The notes beneath the pieces were generated by a model. That model saw only the letters and a program-made list of their open reading frames with translations, did no database searches and was not told the DNA's origin. This document shows, in pieces, positions 1-11,800 of a stretch of 64,000 nt of DNA. The stretch is from UBA4416 sp040386075 (GTDB taxonomy: Bacteria; Bacteroidota; Bacteroidia; B-17B0; Aurantibacillaceae). The position numbers were made by a program, and so were the translations under genes. Positions within the stretch are counted from its first letter, which is position 1. The number at the start of each line of letters is the position of its first letter. The DNA lies in NCBI GenBank assembly GCA_040386075.1, contig JAZKGE010000015.1:62001-126000 (forward strand), in the 5' to 3' direction.

Positions 1-1770
1 CTTTGATAAAACATCTATGTTTTTTTTCAGGATCTCTATGGCATCTTCGCGGATATTTGATTTATTTAAACTAAAGTGTATAGGTGTAATATCAAAACCT
101 AAAGCTGCAATTTGTTTTGGGTTTAGGTAGGCTAACCTGATGGTATCATAAGGGTTTTTACCACTTTCATCAGGCGCATGTTTTGCTAATATATCATCAG
201 GTATGTGATAGATCATATTTGTACACAATATAATTGGTTCAACGCATGTGTCACATCCTGCAATCAATTTTACATAAACAGAATCGCCTTTTGATTCTAA
301 AGGAATAGTTTGTGAAATAGAAGATGCATCCTGAGGTAATTTACTGCCATTAAAGGTCCATTGGTAGGCAATTGGTTTTACGTTTTCAGGAATACTAGTT
401 TCAAATTTTACCTCTATATTTTCCAGATCAATTATTTTAGTACTTAAAGTAAGTATAGTGCTTTTTTCATCTTTACACTCTTTTTTAAATTTATCTAAAT
501 AAGTGATCTTGTAGATGTCCATGTCACCTTTTCCACCCTGTCTGTACGAAGAGAAGTAACCGTTATTAGAATTATCAGATTCGATCATGAAAATATCATT
601 TCCGGGAGAGTTAATAGGGTGCGCTAAATTTTGTGGCTGCGACCAGGCTCCGTTAATAAATACACTTTTGTAAATATCATAATTTCCGAAGCCTTCATGC
701 CCTTTTGAAGAGAAGAATAATGTTTTACCATCGTCTGATAAATAAGGTGAATCCTCATCATATTCAGTATTGATTGGTTTTCCTATATTTTCCGGGATGC
801 CCCACGTACCATCAGCACCTTTTGTTGATTTGTAAATATCCAAACCTCCTAAGCCTCTGCTATCTTCGCTGGTAAATAATAAGGTTTGTCCATCTTTACT
901 AATTGTAGCGTGATTTTGGTAATAATCCATATTTACATTCTTCGACAATGCTTTTACTGTTTTGGTATTTCCATCGATAGTTATTTCATGTATCTTGTTC
1001 TTTTGGAACACGAACATGGTTTTTCCATTAGTAGAAGCTGAAATAATGGATAAGTGACTTTTTTTAGGATTAGTTTTTAAAACATCTTTTGATATGGTGT
1101 ATGTTTGTGCTGCTTGTGGTTTACCATCAACCAGTTTACTTATGTAAATATTCTCCATCCACTTGTCATCGATCTTACTTTTCTTTTCTTTCTCAAAATC
1201 TTTTCTGCGGGATGTAAATAGTAATTCGTTATTTGCTGTAACTACCGGGACATATTCCGAAGCTTCTGTATTTACCTTTGACCCCAAATTCCCAACATAC
1301 ACGTTTTTATCTAAAACCATGTCTTTATTTTTTTCTGCAAAAGCACAATCCTCTTTACGTTTTTTCAGATCGATAATGTAAAGTTTGTCCTGTTCCTTAT
1401 CTTGTGTGGCCCTTACAATCAAATTGTCATATAAGGCGTATGCTTTTCTGAATTCCCCTATATGTTGGTAGCAGCTCGCTAATGCATATAACAGGTCAGG
1501 AAATGTATCTAAAGGGGTTTTATTATAAGCAGTTTCTAAATATGGCAGCGCCTCTTCATATTTAGACATATATTGAGCCAAAACATATCCAAGATCAGCA
1601 TTTGCATCATAACTGGTTTTGTCAATATTATAGGCCTTTAAAAAATTATCTTTGGCTTTTTCGATTTTATTCTTTTCAAGAGCTCTTGTCCCTTTTCTGA
1701 TATATTTATTTATTTGTGCCGAAGAAAGTAGCGTAGAAAAAATAAATAGAAGTGTTATCAGGTTTTTCAT
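1..1770 (-). CDS. OmpA-family outer membrane protein with TPR and PD40 repeats (5' part only)
   Basis: The gene starts at the ATG at 1768-1770 and runs off the left edge after 590 residues with no stop. A signal peptide (about residues 1-18, ending SSAQ) is followed by a TPR-like helical region (about 20-115), WD40-like PD40 beta-propeller repeats (one near 163-187, clearer ones around 285-420 with DIYKS/DIYKI signatures), an Ig/PKD-like segment (about 430-520) and the start of an OmpA peptidoglycan-binding domain (from about 559, with the IHFSLNKSNIR signature). This order is typical of Bacteroidota OmpA/PD40 proteins and resembles PorE of the type IX secretion system. However, PorE has a carboxypeptidase-regulatory-like domain where this protein has a PKD-like segment, so I do not call it porE. 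Probable role: periplasmic/outer-membrane protein tethered to peptidoglycan. Confidence 0.85.
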   Translation of the reverse strand, partial: MKNLITLLFIFSTLLSSAQINKYIRKGTRALEKNKIEKAKDNFLKAYNIDKTSYDANADLGYVLAQYMSKYEEALPYLETAYNKTPLDTFPDLLYALASCYQHIGEFRKAYALYDNLIVRATQDKEQDKLYIIDLKKRKEDCAFAEKNKDMVLDKNVYVGNLGSKVNTEASEYVPVVTANNELLFTSRRKDFEKEKKSKIDDKWMENIYISKLVDGKPQAAQTYTISKDVLKTNPKKSHLSIISASTNGKTMFVFQKNKIHEITIDGNTKTVKALSKNVNMDYYQNHATISKDGQTLLFTSEDSRGLGGLDIYKSTKGADGTWGIPENIGKPINTEYDEDSPYLSDDGKTLFFSSKGHEGFGNYDIYKSVFINGAWSQPQNLAHPINSPGNDIFMIESDNSNNGYFSSYRQGGKGDMDIYKITYLDKFKKECKDEKSTILTLSTKIIDLENIEVKFETSIPENVKPIAYQWTFNGSKLPQDASSISQTIPLESKGDSVYVKLIAGCDTCVEPIILCTNMIYHIPDDILAKHAPDESGKNPYDTIRLAYLNPKQIAALGFDITPIHFSLNKSNIREDAIEILKKNIDVLSK

Positions 1771-1860
1771 GAAATTTGAATGGGATAAATGAGTCGGCAA
1801 AAATAGCAATTTATATGAAAAATTTATGCCAAATTAGTTTTTTAACAAGATGAACTCCCA

Positions 1861-3120
1861 TTAATTGCCCATTAAAGGCTTGCTGTCTAAGGATTTTGAA
1901 TCAAGTGCATCTCTTAAGCCGTTTCCAACCAGCATAAACGCTAATACCAATACCATAATTGCCAGTCCCGGAACAAAGGCAAGATAAGCTGCATCAACCA
2001 ATACATAACCTCTGTGAGCGTTTATCATTTCTCCCCAGGATGGGGTAGGAGGTTGTGCACCAATTCCTAGAAAACTCAATCCGGCTTCCGTTAAAATAGC
2101 CGCAGCAAAATTGGATGCGGCTATCACAATCACAGGCCCCATAACATTAGGTAAAATATGACCTAAAATAATTCGCATATTCTTAAATCCTAAAGCCCTT
2201 CCCGCTTCTACAAATTCCTTTTCGCGGATACTTAAAATTTGTCCACGGATCAATCGGGCAACATCTACCCACATGGTTAATCCTACAGCTATGAATACCT
2301 GTAGGATACCTTTTCCTAAAACTAAGGTAATAGCAATAACAAGTAATAATGTTGGGATCGACCAAACTACGTTGATCAACCACATGATCACATCATCCAG
2401 CCATCCTCTGAAATAGCCAGCCATTGCACCTAATAAAATTCCAATGACGATCGAAATGATCACTGAAATAAAACCAACTGATAATGAAATACGCGTGCCT
2501 ATCATTAACCGGCTTAGCAGGTCACGTCCTGCCAGATCAGTTCCTAAAACATACCTTCTGTCTTTAATATTATTTTCAACTATAGATTTTTGCAAATCCG
2601 TTATATTTAGGTTTAATTTTTCACCGGTACTTAATTGATAGAACTGTATTTTGTTAGTGACACTATCATTTTTGATAGGATAATTATTATTGACATCGTA
2701 AACAATGTCAGCCATGTTATATGCCACTTTATTACCATTGTTTGGCTCATTGCCGGTATACTCTTCAATAACTACATCAAAACCTTTAAATGAATAGGAA
2801 TAAGCGGGAATAAAGGAATAATCACTCACTTCGCCGAAGATCATTTTACTGAACCAATTTGATTTGTGGCTCAATTCATTTTTTCTGGCCAATAACATCT
2901 GTGCTTTAAAACCAGGTTTTTTAATATGAAGTTCAGGTTTTTGATCGTTAGCGTAAGGTGAAGAATCAGGTGTAATTAAAAAACCTAGAATAGAAATGGT
3001 TGATGCAATAATGATCAAATACAAGCCAAACATGGCTAATTTGTTTCGTTTAAAGCGACGCCAGGTTTGTACAGAAAGAGATTCTGACGTGTAATTAATA
3101 TGTTTCTTTTTAGGTAGCAA
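1861..3120 (-). CDS. OppC/DppC-type ABC transporter permease
   Basis: Inner-membrane permease of the peptide/nickel ABC importer class. An OppC_N-type first helix (about residues 30-50, preceded by the basic RRFKRNKLA stretch) is followed by a long periplasmic insert (about 52-190) typical of Bacteroidota homologues, then five or so helices. The ATPase-contacting EAA loop lies near residue 302 (EFVEAGRALGF) and the end has GLSFLGIGAQPP and PSWGEM. The only start covering the conserved N-terminus is TTG at 3118-3120, which directly follows the TAA of the upstream glycosyltransferase, so the two are almost certainly translationally coupled. No OppB, binding protein or ATPase lies nearby, so the partners must be encoded elsewhere. 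Substrate unknown. Confidence 0.88.
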   Translation of the reverse strand: MLPKKKHINYTSESLSVQTWRRFKRNKLAMFGLYLIIIASTISILGFLITPDSSPYANDQKPELHIKKPGFKAQMLLARKNELSHKSNWFSKMIFGEVSDYSFIPAYSYSFKGFDVVIEEYTGNEPNNGNKVAYNMADIVYDVNNNYPIKNDSVTNKIQFYQLSTGEKLNLNITDLQKSIVENNIKDRRYVLGTDLAGRDLLSRLMIGTRISLSVGFISVIISIVIGILLGAMAGYFRGWLDDVIMWLINVVWSIPTLLLVIAITLVLGKGILQVFIAVGLTMWVDVARLIRGQILSIREKEFVEAGRALGFKNMRIILGHILPNVMGPVIVIAASNFAAAILTEAGLSFLGIGAQPPTPSWGEMINAHRGYVLVDAAYLAFVPGLAIMVLVLAFMLVGNGLRDALDSKSLDSKPLMGN

Positions 3121-4245
3121 TTAGTTAATCTTTTTTCCTTTCCAAAGGGGTTTTAAAAATATAGAGGTAATTCCAATGATCAAAGCATAGGTCCAATATA
3201 TGCATTCAAAAGGAATAAGCCACCAAATATATTTTGAGCGCCCTAAAAAATTTGAAGCTAAAAATAGCAACAAAAAATCAAAAACACACTTTGCAACTAC
3301 AAAAATCGATAAATAAGGTATAATGACTGACTTTTTGAGGATTGCGACAAACAAAGCCAGAAATAACACATTTGCGGCTAATACTATAAATCCTGCAAAC
3401 AAATTTAAAGCATTTGAATTGTATTTTGCTTTATATGCCCAACGAACCCTTTGATGAAACAGACTTTTAAAAGATGTCAGAGGTTTTGTCTTAACTATTA
3501 GTTCTCTCATTAAAACATAATGCACACGTGAATTTATTTTTTTAAGGTCTTCCAATAAAAATACGTCTTCGCCCGATGAGATATGGAGATGAGATCTGTA
3601 ACCCAGCACACGATCATAAGCACTTTTTGTAAAAGCAAGGTTAGCGCCACTACACAAAAATGGTTTTTGGATGCCTGTATAGCCGGCTGTAATAGCTGTC
3701 AATGCCAAATTTTCAACGATCTGGGATTTTGCCAAAAACCCGGGTTTGGTTTCAAAATCAATGGGCATAATAAGCATGTCAGGCGCATGATTTTTAAAAT
3801 AGTTGGAAATGGTTAAAAGCCAATTTGGGTTTCTATAAATAACATCGGCATCAGATGTAATGATAGCAAAACCTTTTGATCTTTGAATAGCCTCAGTAAT
3901 GTTGTGTTTTTTGCCCTTATGTGAAGTTTGTTTAATAAGTTGATAGGATAAATCAGACTGTTCCAAAATTTTTAAGGCAAGATCGTAAGTATTATCTTCC
4001 GATGCATCATCTATTAATATCAATTCAAAAAATTGTTTAGGAAAATTTTGTTTGATGATCTGCTTAAGGCATTCTTCAATAGTTTCAGCTTCATTGCGGG
4101 CCGACATAACAATAGAAATAAATAGTGGATCCCCGGGAGTTTCTTTTACAGCATGGTGTAACTTGCCAAACCCAATAATAGCAAGAGTAGTGAAAGTGCC
4201 ATAGGCTACAATGATAAACGCAAATATGTACAACTCAATTAGCAC
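3121..4245 (-). CDS. Membrane-anchored family 2 glycosyltransferase
   Basis: The N-terminal helix (about residues 1-25) is followed by a GT-A fold domain with SARNEAETIEE near 48, the DD at 79-80, the metal-binding DAD at 132-134, GED at 225-227 and the processive-type QRVRW at 265-269. Two or three C-terminal helices follow (from about 282). The QxxRW motif and membrane segments place it with the processive or lipid-linked GT2 enzymes. It likely transfers a sugar to a lipid or polysaccharide at the inner membrane; donor and acceptor cannot be read from sequence. It starts with GTG at 4243-4245, overlaps the upstream flippase-like gene by 11 bp and abuts the downstream permease, so the three form one operon. 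Confidence 0.88.
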   Translation of the reverse strand: MLIELYIFAFIIVAYGTFTTLAIIGFGKLHHAVKETPGDPLFISIVMSARNEAETIEECLKQIIKQNFPKQFFELILIDDASEDNTYDLALKILEQSDLSYQLIKQTSHKGKKHNITEAIQRSKGFAIITSDADVIYRNPNWLLTISNYFKNHAPDMLIMPIDFETKPGFLAKSQIVENLALTAITAGYTGIQKPFLCSGANLAFTKSAYDRVLGYRSHLHISSGEDVFLLEDLKKINSRVHYVLMRELIVKTKPLTSFKSLFHQRVRWAYKAKYNSNALNLFAGFIVLAANVLFLALFVAILKKSVIIPYLSIFVVAKCVFDFLLLFLASNFLGRSKYIWWLIPFECIYWTYALIIGITSIFLKPLWKGKKIN

Positions 4246-5194
4246 CGGCTGATCTGAAATCTATTTTTTCCTTTAAAATTATTATGTAACCAATAGCGCT
4301 TGGGATCACAACATTAATGATCCATACAAATGTTGACGACAATACTACGATAACAGTATTATCACCTGCATTATTAAATACAAATAATGCAATGGCCGCT
4401 CTAATAGCTGGCTCAATAACGCTGATCATAGGAATAAGACTGGTAAGCATAAAATAAGCGGCTATACTCATAAAAATCTGCAACACGTCATTTTGAGGTG
4501 ATAACGCTTTATAGATCAGAAAGAATTGCATTGTGAAAACGATATAACGGATAACAGAGAGTGAAATCAATTTAAGAATGAGCGTTTTTGAAAACCGGAT
4601 GTTTTTTGCATCATCCATTTTCTGGAACCACTTAATGAATTTTAATTTTTGCTGAATGAACGAGACATTAAAAATTGCCCAACAAAAAAATAGTAGCATG
4701 CAAAACCCGGCAGCTAAAACAAAATAGATGAAGTTTGATGATTCGTTGGCTTTTCCAAGCTTGTATGCAATTGCAATAATTCCAACAGTAACGGTGATAA
4801 GCATTTGAAACATTCCATTTATGAAGTGCAGAACAGTGATACTGGGTCTGTTTTCGAATTTAAAAAAAACGATCTTTGCTAAAAACTCCATAGCTCGACC
4901 TGGCGCAATGTTACCTACACATATTCCCGAAAAAACTGACCTCAAGGCTATTGAATATGATATTGGTTCTATTTGCGTTGTAATGCTCTTCCATTTATAA
5001 CATTCAATTCCCCAGTTAAGGGGCATCATAAATAAAACAAGAAATAAAGTGAGGTACATGGAAGGCGAACTGAACCAGAACAAACATTGCTCTTTTAATT
5101 GAGGAATGGCACTCAACCGGTTATAAATGATCCAAAAACTCAAAAGGCCAATGACCAATTTCACGCAAAGGATAAGTGTTTTCTTAGGAGTCAA
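4235..5194 (-). CDS. Lysylphosphatidylglycerol synthase-like (UPF0104) membrane protein
   Basis: A 319-residue polytopic membrane protein with about eight hydrophobic segments and no soluble catalytic domain. It matches the transmembrane part of the MprF/UPF0104 family, with the conserved GxxxGNIAPGRAMEFLAK-type stretch (about residues 92-107). Members lacking the aminoacyl-transfer domain are thought to act as lipid flippases or lipid-binding membrane proteins. It is the first gene of a three-gene operon and ends inside the GT2 gene, suggesting a joint role in making or moving a glycolipid. The start is TTG (5192-5194); I see no better in-frame ATG upstream. Function is inferred from family only. 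Confidence 0.8.
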   Translation of the reverse strand: MTPKKTLILCVKLVIGLLSFWIIYNRLSAIPQLKEQCLFWFSSPSMYLTLFLVLFMMPLNWGIECYKWKSITTQIEPISYSIALRSVFSGICVGNIAPGRAMEFLAKIVFFKFENRPSITVLHFINGMFQMLITVTVGIIAIAYKLGKANESSNFIYFVLAAGFCMLLFFCWAIFNVSFIQQKLKFIKWFQKMDDAKNIRFSKTLILKLISLSVIRYIVFTMQFFLIYKALSPQNDVLQIFMSIAAYFMLTSLIPMISVIEPAIRAAIALFVFNNAGDNTVIVVLSSTFVWIINVVIPSAIGYIIILKEKIDFRSAGAN

Positions 5195-5429
5195 TTTTAT
5201 TTAAAGTAAAAAATAAATCTACGAATAATTGCATCGTACTTTCAAAATAAGTTCATTATTTCAACATAACTAACAAAAATACAACAATAAAGCTTTACTA
5301 GACCAAACTGCTGCTTTGCTAACTATTAATCGCCTTCTACTCATTGAATAGATCACTCTATTAAATGACTGTTAATTTTTGCTAAATTTATATAGTTCCC
5401 TATTAAATTTCCTTACTCTAAATTATCAT

Positions 5430-5801
5430 ATGCAAATGAAACAAACATTATTCATTACATTTTTTGTATTGGCATTTTTCATATCTACAGATATGAGCGC
5501 TCAAAAGTATCCCTCGCAAAACATGGGATATACGCCTCAATTAGAACCCTCGAGCAAGAAAAATGAAAAATTTTCTTTTCCGGAAATAGAGAAATTTGAT
5601 GGCACATATCAGTTTATCATCAAGCAAAAAACAGATTTCCTAATTACTTCTGAAACGTTTCAGCTAATTGAAAATAATCGAAAAGAAACTGAAGATGTAA
5701 CCATTACTCTAAGTGACTATTTAGATGTTTTTATTCCATCTAAACAAACAATTAATCAACCGTCTTTTAAACCTTTGACTAAAACATACATATTTAAGTA
5801 A
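5430..5801 (+). CDS. Small secreted protein preceding the giant adhesin
   Basis: A 123-residue protein counted from the ATG at 5430; a second ATG at 5436 is equally good. The frame is open further upstream to 5379, but the signal peptide (LFITFFVLAFFISTDMSAQ) fits the later starts. The mature part is about 100 residues, polar, rich in Lys, Glu, Ser and Thr, with no Cys and no recognisable domain. The stop is only 9 bp before the start of the 2237-residue adhesin, so the two are very likely co-transcribed and perhaps coupled. I do not recognise a family. Possible roles are an accessory or partner of the adhesin, or a leader gene. Confidence 0.7.
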   Translation: MQMKQTLFITFFVLAFFISTDMSAQKYPSQNMGYTPQLEPSSKKNEKFSFPEIEKFDGTYQFIIKQKTDFLITSETFQLIENNRKETEDVTITLSDYLDVFIPSKQTINQPSFKPLTKTYIFK

Positions 5802-5810
5802 TATATAATT

Positions 5811-8800
5811 ATGAAGAAAAATTTATTTAGAAATGCCGTTATTGCAGTTTTCACACTATTTTCTTTTATTTCAATTGCGCAACCCGCTAACGATTTGTGT
5901 GCAAATGCTACGCCTCTTACCTTAGGGAATCCATGCGTAAATGGCACCGTTGTTGGGGCTAATGATAATATTACAAGTGTTGCAGGATGTCAGGCCGGCG
6001 GTGGTGTTAATCAGCATTTAGATGTTTGGTATTCATTTGTAGCTACAGGAAATCAGTTTGCGGCAACGTTTACAAGTGCAGCACCCTTTACGGGAAACAT
6101 TGAGTTCCTTTTAGTTTCAGGGGCTTGCGGAGCACAATCCATTATTAGTTCTTCCTGCGCGGCTTCTCCATTGACCGTGAATGTCCCTGGCTTAACAATA
6201 GGAACAACCTATTATGTAATTATTTCTAAGCAAGGTAGTGGTACTGCTGGGCCATTTACAATTTGCAATTATAATACAACCACATCTGCCTGTACGGTAA
6301 ACGACGACTGTTTTACGGCTCAAAATATTGTTTTGAATGCAGTTGGAGCAGCTTCAGTTTGTACGCCAGGATGTAACACAGGCGCAGCTGCAGGATTGGA
6401 TTTTGCTGGCAACAATTGTGAGGATATGCTTAACCCTACTGTTTGGTATAGCTTTACTACCGGAGCAACCGCTGCATCTATCAATATTAACCTGACAAGT
6501 GCAACGATGACCAATCCTGAGTATACCATTTTCTCAAATACTTCACTATGTTTTGGCCCATACACAATTCTTAATTGTTTAGAAGGAACAGGAGGGAGTG
6601 CGATCACAACCTCTCTTGTTGTTGCTCCTAATACTACTTATTACATAGCAGTTTCAGATGCAACCGCAGATCAGGGAAATTTTAATTTATGTATTGCTCA
6701 AAACCCTGATAATAGTGCCTGTAATACCAATAATAATTTAGTGGTTTCAGCTACTTCTATGGGCTCTCCTTTAGTAGGTCCTTATAAACCGGGCGAAGTT
6801 GTTAGTTTCTGCTATACAATTACTGATTGGCAAATGATCAATTGTAATTATTTAGGTGCAGTAGTTCCAGTTTTTGGTGATTGCTGGGCAGCATCTTCTT
6901 TTAATGCGCAGGGAATGCCCGTTAGTATAACCACGCCTTTAAACGTTAATGGTATAATTCAAACTTCTGCCGGTGGCCCTCAAAATCCTTGTGCGGGTAC
7001 TGCGGCAGGTTCGTGGGTTTGGTTTCCGGCTGGCGCAGCTCAATATAACGTAGCCGGTGGTTCTTTACCCGTTGGTGCGGCAATGGGTGCGGGATGGTAT
7101 TTTTTATCTTCGTATAATCCTGCTACCGGACTTTGTACCGGAGACCCTACAGATCCGGATTTTACTTATGGGGATGGTAATTATCCAAATTGTGGTCCTA
7201 ATACATTTGATTATACCCTGTGTTTTAACTTAACTGCCGGTGCCGCGGGAAATTGTGGTACAGGATTTACAGATTGTGGGGTTTCATTTAAGACATATGC
7301 GGATGGAGAATTTGGAGCATGGAACAGTATTGGCTGTACAGCAGATATTACTACAGTTACATCAGCTACTTTTGAGTGTTGCGCGCCTCCAAACGTAACG
7401 AGTGCAAATACTGCTACGGTTTGTAGTGGTAACACAGTTTCTATAGCTTTAACCAGTAGCGTTACATCAACTTATTCATGGATAGCAACGGATAATACAA
7501 ATGTTACAGGTGAAAGTACAACAGCCCAAACCACCAGTACATTAAGTAACACATTGGTAAATGCAACTGCTTTTGCTCAAACTGTTATTTATACCATCAC
7601 TCCCACGTCTACAACAGGTTGTCTGGGCATACCACAAACCGTAACAGTTACAGTTGATCCGTTGCCAACAACAGTTGCAAGTACAACCGGTACATTAACA
7701 TGTTCAGTCTCATCTGTTACTTTAAATTCAACGGTGGCTGGTATTAATTATACATGGACAGCTCCAGCCGGAGGTTCAGTGGGTAGTGCAAATACTCAAT
7801 CTACCACTGCTTCGGGTGTTGCAGGCACATATACGTTAGTTGCGCAAAATGCAGCGGGCTGTACTTATTCTACAACCACTGCGGTTACACAAAATACAAC
7901 AGCACCTGCACCAACCGCATCTAATTCAACAACTTTAACCTGTTCAAATGCCACGGTAGCATTAACAGGTGGCCCTGCATCAGGTGTAACTTATCAGTGG
8001 AGTGGTCCGGGCTTTAGTGGTTCAACAACTTCGCAAAATGCAACGGCAACAGCTGCGGGCACCTATACATTATTAGTAACAAGCACAACTAATGGATGTA
8101 CAGGAACAGCAACTACAACGGTTATTCAAAATACAACTGCACCTGCACCTACAGCATCAAATACAACTACCCTGTCATGTACAACAACAACTGCAACTTT
8201 AACGGGCGGCCCTGCATCAGGTGTAACTTATCAATGGAGTGGTCCAGGGTTTAGTGGAAGTACGACTTCACAAAACGCAACAGCAACTGCTGTGGGCACG
8301 TATACACTATTAGTAACAAGTACTACAAATGGATGTACAGGATCAGCAACTACTGCAGTTACTCAAAATATAACTCCACCTGCACCTACGGCGTCAAATT
8401 CAACTACGTTAACATGTACAACAACAACTGCAGCGTTAACGGGTGGGCCTACTTCGGGCGTTACATATCAATGGAGTGGCGCAGGTTTTAGTGGAAGTAC
8501 AACTTCACAAAATGCAATAGCAACGGCTCCTGGTACTTACACATTATTAGTGACCAGCACAACAAATAGCTGTACAGCAACTGCAACTACAGTTGTATCG
8601 CAAAATACACTAGCACCTACAACTGTTGCAAGTACAACAGGAACTTTAACCTGTTCTACCACAACGGTCGCTTTAAATTCAACTTTAGCAGGTATGAATT
8701 ATACATGGACAGCTCCGGCAGGAGGTTCTGTGACTAGCGCCAATACGCAGTCAACAACAGTATCCGGAACAGCGGGCACTTATACAATAAGAGTTGTTAA

Positions 8801-11800
8801 TCCTGCAAATGGTTGTTCATTTACAACCACAACCAGTGTTATACAGAATACAATTGCACCTATAACCGTAGCGAGCACTACAGGAACACTAACATGTACA
8901 GTATCTGTAGTTTCCTTAAATTCAACATTAGCTGGCATGAATTATACCTGGACTGCACCGGCAGGTGGTTCTGTTGCTTCCGCTAATGCACAGTCTACAA
9001 GTGCATCTGGAGCACCAGGGACCTATTCTTTAACTGTAGTTAATTCTGCAAACGGATGTACTTATTCAACAACAACTTCTGTTACGCAGAATACACTGGC
9101 ACCAACAGGTGTTAGCGCAGGCACAAACCAAACTTTAACCTGTGCGTCAGCATCTGTTACATTAACAGGTAGCGTTGCAACACCAACCAACGCAACTGTA
9201 AACTGGACAGGAGCGAGTGTTTGTGGTTCGACAAGCAGTTTGGCCACCTCTGCTTGCGGAGCGGGTGTATATACTATAACTGCAACAAGTCCATCAAATG
9301 GCTGTACCGCAACATCTACTGTTCAGGTTTTTCCTAGCGCAGGTGCACCAGCTGTATCAAACAATCCTGTGACCAATACCATTACCTGTACTAATACATT
9401 AGTAACTGTAAGTATTTCAACAACAGTAACGCCTGTAAATATTACCTGGGCCGGAACCGGTATCTCTTCAGGAAATGGTACAGCGACAATTACAGTGAAT
9501 CAGGGAGGAACATTTAGCTATACGGTTTTAAATACAAGTAATGGTTGTTCAACAGCAAATAATCAGGCGGTGGCTACAAATACAGCAGTTCCAACATCTG
9601 TAGCAAATACAACAGGTACATTAACATGTTCAACCACAACAGTTGCATTAAATACAAGTTTATCTGGTATGAATTATACATGGACAGCTCCAGCAGGTGG
9701 TTCAGTTGCTAGTACCAATACGCAATCAACTACTGCGTCGGGAACAGCAGGAACCTATACAGTAAGAGTTGTAAATCCGGTAAACGGATGTTCATATATA
9801 ACAACTACAACAGTTACACAAAACACAGTAGTGCCAACAACTACTGCAAGTACAACCGGGACATTAACTTGTACGACGTCTACTGTTAGTTTAAGTTCGA
9901 CCTTATCAGGTATGAATTATACCTGGACTGCACCAGCAGGAGGTTCTGTTACGACAGCTAACACACAAAATACTAATGCAACTGATGTAGTGGCAGGAAT
10001 TTATTCATTAACGGTTTTAAATCCTGCTAACGGATGTGCTTATTCAACAACAACCTCTGTTACTCAAAATACAGTAGCACCAACCGGTGTTAGTGCAGGA
10101 ACAAACCAAACATTAACATGCGCTTCAACTTCAGTGGCATTAAACGCAAGTGTTACAACTCCTACAAATGCATTATTAGATTGGGGTACAAGTGTATGCG
10201 GCGCTCAAACAACGGCAGCAACTGCGGCTTGTGCGGCGGGAGTTTTTACATTAACAGCAACGGATCCATCAAATGGTTGTATAGCAACTTCAACAGTTGA
10301 AGTGTTTCCAAATGCAGGAGCACCAACAGCAACCATTTCTTCAACAGCTTTAGTGATTGATTGTAATAATGCCAGTCAGTCGGTTACAGTAACAAGTACA
10401 CCAAACACGGATGTAACTTATACCTGGAATAATACGCCATCAACTGTATCAACAGATGGTTCTGTTGCATCTTTTACAACTCCTAATGCATACATTTGTA
10501 CGGTAACTAATACATTAAGTAACTGTTCAACTCCTATTCAGGTAGTTGTAACTACTAATACTACAGTTCCTACAACAACAGCATCAGCAAGTGGAATGTT
10601 AACTTGTGTGACTACAACAGTTGATCTTACTTCAACATTAGCAGGTATGAATTATACCTGGACAGCACCTTCAGGTGGAAGTGTAACAAGCGCAAATACT
10701 CAATCAACAACAGCGAGTGGAGCCGGTGATTATACTTTGACGGTTACAGATCCTTCGAACGGGTGTTCTTATACAACATCATTAACCGTTACGCAAAACA
10801 CAATAGCTCCAACAGGTGTTAGTGCAGGTTCAAACCAAACATTAACTTGTGGATCTACTTCAGTAACATTAAGTGGTAGCATCACTACTCCAACTAATGC
10901 AACTATAGGTTGGACAGGAGTAAGTGTTTGTGGTACAGCTACAAGTCTTTCTTCAGCAGCTTGTGCAGCAGGTGTTTACACATTAACTGCTACTGATCCT
11001 TCAAACGGTTGTGTATCAACATCAACTGTTGATATTGCACCTAATGCAGGAGCACCAACAGTAACTATTTCATCTACAGCTTTAGTGATCGATTGTAATA
11101 ATGCAACACAATCAGTAACAGTTACAAGTACACCAAATACAGATGTTACTTATACGTGGAACACACCGCCGGCAACCGTATCAGTAAACGGAGATATAGC
11201 AACATTTAATAGCCCTAACACTTATATCTGCACTGTGACCAACACCTTAAGTAACTGTTCAACGCCGGTTCAGGTTATTGTTACAACTAATACAACAGTT
11301 CCTGCTATTTCCATTACAGGTGCTCAAACATTAACCTGTGCTGCTCCAACAGCTGTTATATCAACTACAGTCATACCTTCTACAGGCATCACTTATACAT
11401 GGACAGGTACAGTTGTTTCGGGTCAGGGCACGGGCACAATTACAGTTAATGCAGCCGACGATTACAGTGTGACTGTAACTGCAGCTAATGGTTGTACAAA
11501 CACTGCTTCATCTCAAATTATTCCAGGTGTCAACGTTCCTACTGCAACTATTGTAGCCACATCATCTAATAGTATAATTACTTGTCAGAATTCAACAGTA
11601 ACTTTAGGCGCAAATGTCGCTCCTACAGGAACTTATTCTTACACATGGTCGCCAAGTGGAAATACAGGAAGCGCTACCGAGATGGCTACAACAGCAGGTG
11701 TTTACAATGTAATTGTATTAAATACAGCAACCGGTTGTACGGCAACAGCTACAGCGTTTACTGTAACAGGAAATACAACACCTCCAACAGTTACTACTTC

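Noticed and set aside
1163..1381. Plus-strand open frame inside the OmpA/PD40 gene
   Set aside because: Lies antisense to a well-supported coding region and shows no motif.
1..1770. Assignment as porE
   Set aside because: TPR, PD40 and OmpA parts agree, but the carboxypeptidase-regulatory-like domain of PorE is replaced by a PKD-like segment and the 3' end is outside the window.
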